From Ochotona curzoniae (lineage: Eukaryota > Chordata > Mammalia > Lagomorpha > Ochotonidae), in contig NW_024466218.1 of the NCBI RefSeq assembly GCF_017591425.1, positions 13,034,001-13,098,000 on the forward strand: DNA of 64,000 nucleotides. The letters run 5' to 3'. Each line of letters begins with the position of its first letter. Within the stretch, counting starts at the first letter, position 1. Below, one piece after another: positions 9,911 through 21,018 of the stretch. The position numbers were made by a program, and so were the translations under genes. The notes under the pieces are model-generated. The model did no database searches, had not been told where the DNA came from, and was given only the letters and a program-made list of their open reading frames with translations.

Positions 9911-12900
9911 TATTGAGATATGAAATATGTCCCTCTAGATTCCCTACTACATACAGTAGTAATGGTTATCTTCTTTGCTTGGATAATTTATGATAGGAAA
10001 TTAATTCCTTAAATTTATATTTTATATTAAGCACTACCTCTAAAAATTGGCAGAGGTAAGATATAGTAGCAGAAACTAAAAAAAATGTATGTCAGAGTAT
10101 TTGAAAATCATAAATCAAACAAAATATTAAATTAACACTATGTACTTGTCAAAAATAAGTGGATAGAAATGTGTAAGTTTAGTGCCAAATTATAGACACT
10201 CAGGTTCCATCCTAGTAGCTTCCTTGTCTGCCTCTGCCATTCACTTTAAGCACTGCTGACTATGCTTGGAAAGGCTCTGTGAAAGAGGGCATGGCTGAAC
10301 CACTGCTCTGTTCTGAATTGTCTGGGAACAGCTGTCCACTTCCCATTCCTCCACTCACCCACCCCTCGGAACGCTCCAAGACCCAGGAAGGCTGAGCCCC
10401 TGTCATGTCATTTTTCTGTTTGCATACCTTCGGTCAGCTGCCTCTTAGATTTTTTTTTTGTCTAATGAACCATATTTGGCTGTTTCTTCTCTTTTCTGCA
10501 TATCTTTCTCAACATTTGTTGGCCTGGGCCTCTTTTCTAACAAAAAGCATGTAATAAACCTTCTCCACAAATGTAAATTTGTAATGTAAATGTACCATAT
10601 TACAGATTCAACAACCTAAGTCAACATAAATTATTTGTTTTAGTATGTAAATGTGTATATAAGTGTGTAAGAGAGAGAGTGGGAGAGAAAAAGGGAGGCA
10701 GAGATAGGGAAGAGAGAGAACATTCATATAAAGATATAAATGGGTCTTCATGATTATTTTATCAATTTCATTCTTTGAAATATTGTTTGGTAGAAAAAAA
10801 GGTAAATTAAATTTAGATTATTCCTTGAATCAAAATAAGTAAAAGCCACAACAGACATTCAGTAATACTTATTTATACCTGTTCTAGCTTCTCAAATTTC
10901 TTTTAAAAATGTACATATTAATTGTAATCTATTAGAATGCATTGTGAAGTTTTGTTTCTAACCCTAACCCCCTGTTTTTTCACTCTATCAAATTCCTATA
11001 TTTGCAATGGATTACACATCCAGTGACTTCACTAATGATGCATACTCCCATACTGACATAAAAACACATTCTCTAAGCACAAAGTTTATATTAATAAATG
11101 ACTTTCTGCTTAAAGAGAAAATTAAAGTGGAAATTTAGATATTCGTGCAATCACTAATTTAGGTTATCACCAATAAATCTAAGCAATTTTACCACAAAAC
11201 CAAGGTTATGCATTAATAATCTATTCAACTTAACTTTAAACCAGAAAAAGAATTGATTATAAAAATTCCCTTGATTTTTGGTAGTTTTCAAATGGCATGA
11301 CACATTACCAAAACAATTGTAGAAACAGCTTTTAAATATTTTCAATAAAATGGTAAAAAAAAAAAAAAAAAGGAGTAAGTCCTTCTGGGCTGAAAACCTG
11401 AAGCCAGCCCCAGTCCATGAGGCCTTATGGTAGTTATTTACAGTGACTAGGTAGACTTGTAACAGTGGTACTAGAGCTCTGCTCGCTCTCAGGAAAAAAC
11501 CCTCTGGGGATAACCTCTCAATGCAAAACTGTCCCTGTAAGCAGCATGGCATGGAGATGAGCACGCCATCAGTCTGATTGCTGACCCAGCCAAGTAATGC
11601 AGTCTAAGGCAGAATAAGCAGGACCTTTCTGGCCAGAGGCTCAGGAGCATGCCCTGCTTCTTCGGCACAGCACCAGGTGTATAAGCTGAAACAGCAGCCC
11701 AAAATGCTAAACACGCTTCTCAAGAGGAAGACCTTTCCGGTATGCTAAGGTTGGAGGGATATCACATGAAAACTTGGCAGCATGTAGACTTGATGAAAAA
11801 GTGTGTGTGTGGAAAGGGTCTTCCTCCACTCTCAGCTGACATTGTGTGGAAGGGGAGGTACCCTGAAACCAGGCCATCAAGTTCAGGTAATAGGGCTTGT
11901 GCAAAGAACCCCAAAAGGAGAAACGTGGCCAAACATGTTTTGTTTTTAAAATAAAACATGGCTAAATTTCACTTGTTTATCTTCTACCCGAAGTCTTTGA
12001 ATATAGAAACTGGGAGAGAATGGGGCAATTTTATGTAAGAGCTCTCATGGTATCCCCCTGGTGGGCTTGCATGCTATTTTTAAAACTCCCTAAATCTTCA
12101 GTTAAATTTCAAGGGATTTTCTTGGGTGGTCACTAGTCAATGGTGTGTATCTTTCTAAGGAATTCCCTGCAGATGTGTCTTTTCCTGGGCCAGACAGAAT
12201 ATGGGCCTGTTGTAAGCTGCAGGATGAGTAACCTTCTTTCTTTCTTTCTGTTCTGTATGGCTTTCTGACTCTCCATCTCTGACCCTCCACTCTCTCAGGG
12301 CTGATCAATGTCTGTGCACCTTAAAGGTCAGGACTCTTGCAGACTGCCTGGATTAAGGTCTTGATGTCAGAGCCTGTTATCTGCTACAGAGCCCCTAATG
12401 CCATTAGCAAGAAAATGAAAGGAGCTTCCAAACAACCTTCAGATCGATGCTAACGTTATAACTTCCAACAGCTGCTGCTCAGCTTCTTTATTTGTTAAGA
12501 TCTCCTCCTGTGTAGAACTTTCTTGACTCAAGTTTAATTCTGTCAATTGAAGGAAGACGTTTTGAGCAGCTGTTCTGTAGCCAGGCCTGGGAAAAAACCT
12601 GGAAAAAAATGAAAAGCAAAATATGGAGTGGGTCTTTTTTCCTTCAAGACAATAAAGAACAACTAGGATGAGAAATGCAGATAGAATTTAAGGGCTTTGT
12701 ACTCTCCAGATGTTTTCAGTCATACCAGGCAAAACTTCAAGGGACGTGGAGAGGGGATTTTCATGATTTTATGGTTGGAAGAAAGGATTTGAAGAAGTGG
12801 TAAGGAAAGAAAGTTTCTTCTAAATGAAAGTAATAGTCTTGGGAACATTGTGTTGCTATTTCTTGGGCTTATGATACAAGGCACCACACTAAACAGTGTG

Positions 12901-13690
12901 ATGTATTCCCAGCCCATCTCAGTGGAAGTTCAGCATGGAGTGGCAATACTTAAGGGTGCTTCAATTCCTTGCAGTAAAATGAGAAAAAGAAAAAAAAATC
13001 CTCAAAGGATTTTGTTTGTTTTGTTTTGATCTGGAAAAACATGATAGTGGAAATGTGGCCCTTTCCTATTCAGTTCTGTAATGGTGTCTTTCCTGTGTTG
13101 CTGTAAAGAAAAGTGTAGGCAGACATCAGAGCAATCCAGTCGTTCTTCCTCATACTGACAAGATAGTTCTAAAATGGTGATCCCTGCTTTCTTTTCGAGG
13201 GTCACCCAGGATTGATGCCGCTAAGGTTTCAGAACCATGAGACTAGATGTTGGTAATAAAATATTTAGCTGAATGTTTGCCATTCTGATCAATTGAGGCT
13301 GCACTTCTGTTTTTCCAGTCTCATCTCCCTGCCCTGCACTGTGATCTGTTCCCATCTTATATTATTGACGCATTTGTCTGCAAAGTATCTTTTGTGCATA
13401 CAAATGTTTGCTCATCATTTTCCTAACTTCAGGCACATCTTTGTTTTCTCTTTACATGTATCCTGCATAACCCAGTCATACTCAAACTTACCGTACCAAG
13501 TCTTTACTGGAAACTTGTATATAGCAATAACTTTACTATGTCTGAAACCCTGACTTTCTGAATCACTTATTTTGTACTCATGTAACATGTTCTGGCCTTT
13601 CTTTTTTGCATTTTGTAGCCATATTTAATCCATGGTCTGCCTTGTGCTAACATAGTTTATATTATGAGAGGAATAATATACGCCTAAATT
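9911..13690. other. Repeat-poor stretch without a recognised gene
   Basis: About 3.8 kb with no CSINE, against roughly one per 2 kb elsewhere. It includes a purine-rich GAGA tract (10660-10720), a short TTTC repeat (12236-12250), and a G+C-richer segment around 11380-12660. Open frames reach 136 codons (minus, 11154-11564) but span a poly(A)/poly(T) tract and have no recognisable domain. Low repeat density can mean constraint or chance. Confidence 0.4.
11344..11374 (+). repeat. AATAAA plus 17-base poly(A): possible retrocopy 3' end
   Basis: TTCAATAAAATGGT is followed directly by an uninterrupted run of about 17 A, then GGAGTAAG. A polyadenylation signal abutting a genomic A-run is the usual scar of a reverse-transcribed transcript inserted on the plus strand. 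I cannot identify a parent in the AT-rich DNA upstream, and no direct repeat pairs with the bases after the A-run. Confidence 0.35.
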
Positions 13691-14159
13691 CTTGTAAGAT
13701 GTCTTTGTATCTTTTCAATTGTTCATGTGATCTTCTTCTTAATACTGTGGAAATAAAGAATATATTAATTGATGGAAAATAGTAAATCAAGATCTCATTC
13801 TTGGGATGGATAATGCCTGTTTAAGGTATATATAAGTGAAGATTAGCTAAACTTGATATTCTGTTGATTTTCTTTTTTTACTTCTGTGTCCTTATGGGAT
13901 GTCTATCCTTAACCTGTCTTTTGATGTTATGTCTTTCTCAGATATTCAAAAGCTAATGATGATACTTTTATAAGATTTTTGGAAAGCTTTTTACTTCTAC
14001 ACTACTTTATAAGTGATGTTTCTTTCGAATAAATGCGTGTTCGAATCCTGTAGCAGAGTTGTGAAAGACATCTGCATGTGTATATATGTGTTTTGTGTAA
14101 AAGTTTGTTAAAAATTTATACTTGTTAAATATAAAACAAGTTTTTATTTGATATGCTTA

Positions 14160-14235
14160 TTTTATTTATAATATATATAATATCATATATTATATATTAT
14201 ATATTATATATTATAAATATATAATATATATTTTT
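14160..14235. repeat. AT-rich tandem repeat (ATATTAT-like units)
   Basis: Runs of TATAT/ATATTAT units, for example ATATTATATATTATATATTA, make a near-pure A+T tract of about 70 bp. Confidence 0.8.
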
Positions 14236-14329
14236 ATTTCTCCAAATCATCAAGGGATGAAAAATTATCCTTCATGTATTTTATTGCCCTTTTGTTTCTG
14301 TGGAAATGATCCTGAGAACTAGTAGTCTA

Positions 14330-14750
14330 TATTTTCTTTTTTAAATAATTTGTCTTGCTAGAAATTTCTGGATTTTATTGATTATTTCTAATAACTGTTT
14401 TTTGTCTTTGTTAATTGTCTATACTGTGCTTTTTTCTCAGATGTCTTCTATGTTATTTTTTATACTTATTCTGAAATTACATATTGCTTTATATTTTCAT
14501 AGTTTAAGTTTGGAATTTAGAAAATTGACTATTTCATGCTTTACTAAGCTATATGTTAGTTCTTACAGATATTGATATGTTGAATGATTGATAATTTATT
14601 TTTTAAAATTTTCTATGTTTTCATTGATTTCCCCTACTTTATTTTCTTTGTTTCCTTTAGAAATGTATTGTTTAATTAACAAACACTTGTGGTCTAGAAG
14701 TGGAATAAGTGTTGATCCTTTTTCTATCATAAATGGCTTTGACTGCACCT
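14330..14750 (-). mobile_element. Old L1 ORF2 fragment, - strand
   Basis: The plus strand reads TTTTATTGATTATTTCTAAT ... CATTGATTTCCCCTACTTTA ... AACAAACACTTGTGGTCTAG, the antisense pattern of old mammalian L1 reverse-transcriptase and flanking sequence. The 65-codon plus frame at 14378 is antisense L1, not a gene. Confidence 0.5.
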
Positions 14751-14959
14751 TATAACAAAACATATTTCAAAAAAGAGGAGTGTAACAAGTCTTAGCATGA
14801 GACTCAACCAGAATATAAAATCTAACAAAGGATCACACTGTTGCAATTAGAACACCTTTCATCACAGGTAAGGGTGAGAGAGAGCTGGTTAGGAGTTCTA
14901 GGAAGCTGAGTTCACTTTAAACAAGTGCTGTCTTAATCAGATAATGTCTCCCAGGTAAT

Positions 14960-15168
14960 CTTTTGGGAACTGATTCTGATAAAATAGCTGGAATTGAACC
15001 AGACAAAAGTCAGGAGCTGGAACTCCATCTATGTGGCCCACACAGACAGTATGGGTCCAATAGTTTAACCATCACCTTCTGGAACCTAGATGTGAATTAG
15101 CATTGGCTGAGTTTGGAAGTATAGCCCAATCAGTGTCCTAACTGCTGCATCAAATGTTTGCTCCCAGT
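14960..15168 (-). mobile_element. Old CSINE, - strand, partial
   Basis: AGCTGGAATTGAACCAGAC, then GTCAGGAGCTGGAACTCC, then CCTAACTGCTGCATCAAATG and TTGCTCCC at the head end. The tail side is missing or unrecognisable. Confidence 0.6.
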
Positions 15169-15427
15169 TGTAATGCATATGCCTCTTAACATTAAGTTTA
15201 TATTGAATAATGTTATGCATTTATTTCCATAAATACACCATTTCAATATGTGTATGCAATGTCTACTGATCAAATTGAAGCTTGAACTGTAGTGACTTGA
15301 GTGCAGATGTTAGATATCATCAGTGCTGGGACTTTATTACCCCAATTCCAATGAGTGGTGAGTGTTTTTATTCTGCTTTTTGATTTTTGATTGATGGCAT
15401 ATCAACCACTTACCTACTATTTTTAGT

Positions 15428-15718
15428 TTTTTTTTAATTGAAAGGCAGTATGATGATAATGATGATGATGATGAGAGAGAGGAAGAGAGAGAGAAATCTC
15501 CTATCTGCTAATTCATTTCCCAAATGGCCACAGCAGCCCAGGCTGAGACTGCCAGATGTTCATGACTAGAAATTCCATCTAAGTCTCTCATGTGAGTGAC
15601 AGAGATCCAAGATCTTGCCTTTAGGGCGTTCGCAGAAAATTACATAGGAACAGAGCAATTGAGACTTGAACTGGCACTCTGATATAGATTCAGTTTAGCA
15701 AAACCCCAGCCCCTCCTC
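15428..15718 (-). mobile_element. CSINE, - strand, with GAT-repeat in tail
   Basis: The tail side has TTTTTTTTTAATTGAAAGGC followed by a (GAT)n run (15450-15475) and GAGA. The body then gives CCAAATGGCCACAGCAGCCC and GAGACTTGAACTGGCACTC, ending at AAAACCCCAGCCCC. Confidence 0.75.
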
Positions 15719-16255
15719 ACTAAATAAGCTCACTGCATTGAGGGAGCATTGCAGCTAGTGCCAAAAGGTTCCAGTCACATGACCCACCAAGTCATATGTT
15801 TGGTCTTCAAGAAAAAGTCCAAGCCAGGACAAAAGTAATTATTACCTGTATATGGCCTCAAAACTGGCTATAGCCTCCTTTGCCACCATCATTCTTCCCT
15901 ACAGGTGACAGTATTATCTGCCAAGTGAAGAAAGGTCATGAGCACTGCAGAGGAGCCAAGAATTTCAGCATGGGCCACAAGCGCATCTCTCTGCCCTAAC
16001 TCAACTGTGTTGGAAGTTTTACCTGTAACTCCATAGGGTATTTGGGAAGTCAGCTATAACTACCGGACTCATTGTTTTTCATTTAAAGACCTCTGTTCTT
16101 TCTCTGATTCAATGTCAACACTGGTGAATGGATCACGTTTTGGGAGTTCTGCCACAAACTCCTCTAGGTTTTGAGGGTTTTTCCATGTCAAACCATGACA
16201 ATCAACATGTTCTCATCTTTGTAACTACTTTACCTTTGGATTCTTGGAGTTCCTC
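15719..16255. other. Unassigned spacer
   Basis: No repeat family or gene recognised, and no significant open frame. Confidence 0.35.
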
Positions 16256-16259
16256 TCTT

Positions 16260-16700
16260 GTATTTGGCCAGAAAGTATATAATGGATTGTTGTGAGTTAT
16301 AGTCACTTGATTATGCTGTGTAACACAGTCTTTCCTATCTACCTTGGCATTGGCACTAGTTGTCTAACCTCCCTTCAACTGCCCTTGCTCTTCCCATCCA
16401 CAAGTAATTCCTAACTACTGTTTGATTGGGTTTTCTAGCTTCTATATAATGAGTAGAATGTATGGTTTTGGCATTTTTGAAAACACCACACCTTACACTT
16501 TCACTTTCTGAATTCTAATAACAGTTTCTATTATATTTTAATTGATATCTACATTAATTCAACTGTCATGCAGGAACATATTTTGTAATAAATAATCTTA
16601 TTTTTGCATGTTCTGGCACTTGTTTTATGTGTAATATGTGTTCTAAATAGTGAATATTTTCCTTGACCTTCAAAATGCATATTCTTTTCATGTTTTGTTT
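16260..16700 (-). mobile_element. Probable L1 3' untranslated fragment, - strand
   Basis: GTTATAGTCACTTGATTATGC, TCTAACCTCCCTTCAACTGC and CCTTGCTCTTCCCATCC follow the order of antisense L1MA-type 3' UTR as I recall it. Non-coding. Boundaries uncertain. Confidence 0.4.
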
Positions 16701-16787
16701 GATATTTTATAAATATCAATTTGATTATACTAATTTGTAGGGCGAATTGGATTCATTTATCGGTTTGTTTTACTATAGTAAAAGGAC

Positions 16788-16960
16788 TTTAGATAAAAGA
16801 TTTATTCTGGTCCATACTTCTCAAGGCACAAGGTTGAGGGATCATATCTAGTGATGAACTTTTTCCTGTAAGAGTCCCAAGGTAGCATAAAGCTTCACAT
16901 ATTGAGAGAGAGGGATTATGTCTGTCCCTTGGATTTTCTCTCCATATTTCAGTAAATTTA
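16788..16960 (-). mobile_element. Possible ancient LTR remnant
   Basis: GATTTATTCTGGTCCATACT ... GAGTCCCAAGGTAGCATAA ... CTTCACATATTGAGAGAG resembles the antisense of an old mammalian LTR. Only about 170 bp are convincing. The overlapping 109-codon minus frame has no retroviral motif. This is a weak call. Confidence 0.3.
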
Positions 16961-17112
16961 TCTGCCTTCAATGGTGAGATTATAAGGACAGTCAGGGTCA
17001 TTGTCTCTGGTGACTTTTTCTTTAAAATATAATTTTTTACTTCCATCCTTATTTTCCCTTCTTTGGAAACTTCTGGTTTTATCGTAATAGCGACTGGGCT
17101 ATTATTTGGAGT

Positions 17113-17370
17113 CCCCATTGGAATTTTTTTTAAAAGATTTATTCATTTTTATTACAAAGTCAGATATACAGAGAGGAGGAGAGAGAGAGAGAAGATCTTC
17201 TGTCCGATGATTCACTCCCCAACTGAGCCGCAAAGGCCGGTGCTGTGCCGATCCGAAGCCGGGAATCAGGAACCTCTTCCAGGTCTCCCACATGGGTGCA
17301 GAGTCCCGGGGTGTTCAAGGCAAGGACTTTTAGCTGCTGGGTCACGCCACTGGGCCCCCCATTGGAATTT
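17113..17370 (-). mobile_element. CSINE, - strand, internal deletion, 14-bp target duplication
   Basis: CCCCATTGGAATTT occurs at 17113-17126 and again at 17357-17370, framing the element exactly. The sequence is close to consensus (GATTCACTCCCCAACTGAGC, GGTGCTGTGCCGATCCGAAG). After CAGAGTCCCGGGG it jumps to TGTTCAAGGCAAGGAC, so about 100 bp including the B-box region are missing. It is a recent copy. The minus frames of 61-63 codons here are SINE. Confidence 0.93.
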
Positions 17371-18360
17371 GAATTCCACCTCCCCTAGTTCCAGTTTTTT
17401 CCCCCCAATTTAAAAAGAATCTGGAAGTCCCAGTGAAGGAGGAGGTCCTTTTGTAATTTCCTTTTCCTTCAATTTTTATCATGAGGAAGCTTATCATGAG
17501 AATTGGCCTGAAATGGATGTCTTTTGTTCTGACCAAGCTAGACAAGATTAGAATTCTGACTGTAGCTGTAAACTACTGTCTTTGTTCTTTTTCTTTTTCA
17601 AAAGCTTGTTTAAAAGACATTAGTTCCACTATTTTCTTGAGTCTTTTTCTCTTGAAAACCTCCACCTGCTGAGACAGGAGGTTTGCATCTTGAACAAATC
17701 TAGGTTTGCATCCTGACATTGTCCACGTGGAAATTCTTCTTCCATCTGTGACAAGAACCCAGGCGAGGTCTGAGGTCTCTTTCTTCTTTTCATTTGATAT
17801 TCGCTGCAACAGGATTTCCTCCTTGAACTTAACTAATCAGAATCAGCTTCCCAAATTCTCTCCTCCAAGCACTCCAATCAGATTTTTCAACCTTCTTACT
17901 GTCTCTTAATAGTATTTACCTACTAGCCAAGTCATGTTACTTTCGTTAACCTTTTTATTAATTAACTTACTTATCGGGAGAAAGATGATAAATTTTCAGT
18001 TATGATTATGGATTCTTGTACTTGTAATTTTTAGATTTTCACAATAGTTTTCTATTGGCCTTTGATTTGTAATAGTATCTACCATCCCCTGAAACCTTTT
18101 CAGCTGGTTTCTTACCTGAATTACAGTGCAGACTTTGAAGACTGTGCATTTATCTCCAAGTTTGAGCCCTTTAAGTCATCAGAAAAGCTGAAGTTACATC
18201 AGGACATGGAAAGTGGTGTATGATCTACTCCATTTACAACTAGTTACCTTCTGGGTTTGTCTTTTATCCCTTTCACTGTTAGTAAGAAGGTAATTTTTCC
18301 TTTTTATTTAGCATGGTAATCAGGCTTCTATTTCAGAGCTTGTTATTTGATATTTTTCTA
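17371..18360. other. Unassigned spacer
   Basis: No recognised repeat or gene. Overlapping plus and minus frames of 60-80 codons between 17480 and 17910 have no motif. No splice-site pair gave a convincing exon. Confidence 0.35.
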
Positions 18361-18364
18361 CCTG

Positions 18365-18515
18365 CATCTTTTATCCCAAGGACTTACTTGTTGTAGATTC
18401 TATCCTTTCCGCCTGCCTTCATTAGATTGCAAGCCTTATGAGGTTTTATTTATTTTATCTATCCCCAGTGCTTGGAGTGATCCACGACATTTTGCTAATG
18501 GCACAACATAAGGTG
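18365..18515 (+). mobile_element. L2 3' end fragment, + strand
   Basis: CATTAGATTGCAAGCCTTATGAGG followed by TATCTATCCCCAGTGCTTGG matches the well-known 3' part of the ancient mammalian LINE L2. It predates the placental radiation and is inactive. Confidence 0.6.
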
Positions 18516-19602
18516 CCAAAATAATCTTTTCTGTCCAGGGCAATGCTTCCATCCTTCTCAGTCGTGCTGATTCGATAATCCTTTAACCTTCCTTGATAAA
18601 TAGTGAGCTAATCTTACCTGGAGTAACTTTAAGTGAAGGTGATTTTGCTTCCTCCCTGGGTACGTTATTTCCAGAGTCCTAAGTATCCTAATAGTTACAA
18701 AGATTTTCCTAATAATTAACCTAAATATTCCCTCTGTTGAAGCAGAAGCCCCATTAGCTCCTACTCTGTCCTTGTTGACTAATGAGAATAATTGGTCTCT
18801 GTCCTTTTTATAGACTCACTGTTCTGTATTTGTGCATATCTGCTGTGCCTCCCCTCAGCTATTGGTCAAAGAAGTGTGTCAGCAAGATGGCCACATGGGG
18901 ACCAACCAGTCCCAGAACAGGCATTAGCAGCTCATCTGTCCACAACAGAAATGAAAGTGAATTTAAATAGACGGTGAGCTTTATGTGGTAAAGGGGGCCC
19001 GCATTCAGTGTTGGATTCAGGTCTGATATTGACAAATACACTTTTAAGCAAATCAGAAGATAGAGAACAGTTACTAATGTGACTTGAACTTCTATTTTCA
19101 CTAACAATTAATTTGATGGCAAACTTTTTTCTAGATACCCCATCTTTTTATTTCTCATAAAAGTGCTTGCCGAAATTTTATGTTTTTGTAATTTTTCTGT
19201 TTTAACCTCCCTGTCCTAAGTATATTTTCATATAAATATATACATGTAAAATACATAGTTATAACATTTAACAACTTTAATATTTTGCTGCATTTGCATC
19301 ATATGTGGACATTACATACATTCACATAATTTTTTTTTTTGAGAATAGAGATACTAATATCACATAGTGGGGGATTTCTGATAATCCTAACATGGGCAAA
19401 ATGGATGTATTTTCACATACATGATGAAATCCAATACTGCAATATTTATAATTGTATATTAAATTCTATTATAGATATTATAGCCGCATTGTATTTGTTT
19501 ATATTCTGTATATATCAACATCCCCAAATAAATTTCCTAAAGTATATTGTGCTTCCTAGAATGGAAGATCCTGTATGTTGCATTACCTATGTTTCACTTC
19601 CT
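18516..19602. other. Unassigned spacer
   Basis: AT-rich from about 19130. Open frames of 60-90 codons (for example 19339-19605 plus) show no motif. Nothing recognised. Confidence 0.35.
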
Positions 19603-19939
19603 TAAATTATTTTAAAAATTTTATTTACTTTTTATTGCAAAGTCAGATATAAAGAAAGGAGAACAGAGAGGAATATCTGCCACACAATGATTCACTCCCA
19701 AGTGAATGCAATGGCTGGAGCTGAGCCAATCTGAAGCCAGGAGCTAGGAACTTCCTCCAGGTCTCCCATGCTGGTGCAAGGTCCCAAGGCTTTGGGCCAT
19801 CCTCAACTGCTTTCCCAAGCCACAAGCAGGATGTGAAGTAGAGCTGCTGGGATTAGAATCGGTGCCCACATGGGATCTGGCATGTTCAAGGCAAGGACTT
19901 TTAGCTGCTAGGCCACCTCACTGAGCCCTAAATTATTTT
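19603..19939 (-). mobile_element. Full-length CSINE, - strand, with target duplication
   Basis: The 11-base direct repeat TAAATTATTTT at 19603-19613 and 19929-19939 frames it. In inverted order it reads TTTTATTGCAAAGTCAGATA, GAGCTGAGCCAATCTGAAGC, CCCAAGGCTTTGGGCCATCC and CCCACATGGGATCTGGC, ending at CACTGAGCCC. Confidence 0.92.
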
Positions 19940-20039
19940 TTAGTAACTTTTTAGACATACACAAAGATGCCTTCTCTCCATCTAGTTGCTTATTTATTAT
20001 TCTAATCCAGTTATAACTTTATTTTTACTATGGAGCCAT

Positions 20040-20655
20040 CGGCTTATTTGTAAGTATAGTTAAAAGTAATAGAATTAAAATTTTTATTTAAATGGTAAAT
20101 AAGCACAGAATTGAAGATAATATGATCAATGGAAAGATCCTGACTCACACTTGGGAGACAAATTGGAAGTCCACGTCTTTCACTTAGTAGCACTATGTTC
20201 CTTGGGGAAATGCTACTGTTGTCCAATTTTTAAACAAGGTTTTAGGCCAAATTAAAGTATTTTCAGCCTTTCAGACTCATATTTTTGTCAAAGCAGAATA
20301 GATTAAACAGATGTTATTGTCGCAATATTTAAATTTGTTGTCCATATATTTAAAGACTGGAAGGGCTATTGTGGACTGGGTTTTGTAATAACATAAATCA
20401 GAAAGTATCCCCTTGCAAGCCTGCGCAGAAGTCCATTCACACTCTCTTTGCTTTCCTTTTGTGATGACAACTAGACAACATGATGCTTATTGTCTAAATT
20501 TAATAGTTCTAATAGCGTTACCTCATTAGTCTTAATAAGCATGGGTTGAAGAACATTTGCCAGCTTTTTTGGTGCTTTGTGTTGCAAAGTTTTATTTATT
20601 TATTCATTTTTGCAGATTTTTAAAAAAATAGCCAGTAAACAACTAGCTGCTGTTT
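20040..20655. other. Unassigned AT-rich spacer
   Basis: Nothing recognised. A 60-codon minus frame at 20044-20226 has no motif. Confidence 0.35.
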
Positions 20656-20663
20656 TATCTCAG

Positions 20664-21018
20664 GTCAAGATATTTTAAAATATATTTATTTGTTTTTATT
20701 GGAAAAACAGATACACAGAGAGGAGAGGCAGAGAGGAAGATCTTCTGTCTGTTGGTTCACTCCCCAAGCAGCTGCAACAGCTAGGGCTGAGCCAATCTAG
20801 GAAGCCAGGAGCATGGAGCTTCTTCTGGATCTCCCACGTGGGTGCAGGGTCCCAAGGCTTTGGACAGTCCTCTACTGCTTTCCCAGGCCACAGGCAGGGA
20901 GCTGGACGGGAAGCTGGGCCGCTGGGATTATAAATGGTACCCATATGGGATCCTGCTACATTCAAGGGAGGACTTTAGCTGCTAGGCTATCGCATTGGGC
21001 ACCAAAGTCAAGATTTTA
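20664..21018 (-). mobile_element. Full-length CSINE, - strand, with target duplication
   Basis: GTCAAGATATTTTA at 20664-20677 and GTCAAGATTTTA at 21007-21018 are a slightly degraded direct repeat. The body has CAGAGAGGAAGATCTTCTGT, GAGCCAATCTAGGAAGCC, GGGTCCCAAGGCTTTGG and CCCATATGGGATCCTGC. The frame of 89 codons is SINE read-through. Confidence 0.92.

Noticed and set aside
10955..10970. TAACCCTAACCCCC, telomere-like
   Set aside because: Fewer than three units; not an interstitial telomeric array.
11154..11564. 136-codon minus-strand frame
   Set aside because: It spans the poly(A)/poly(T) tract (Phe run), which marks it as accidental.
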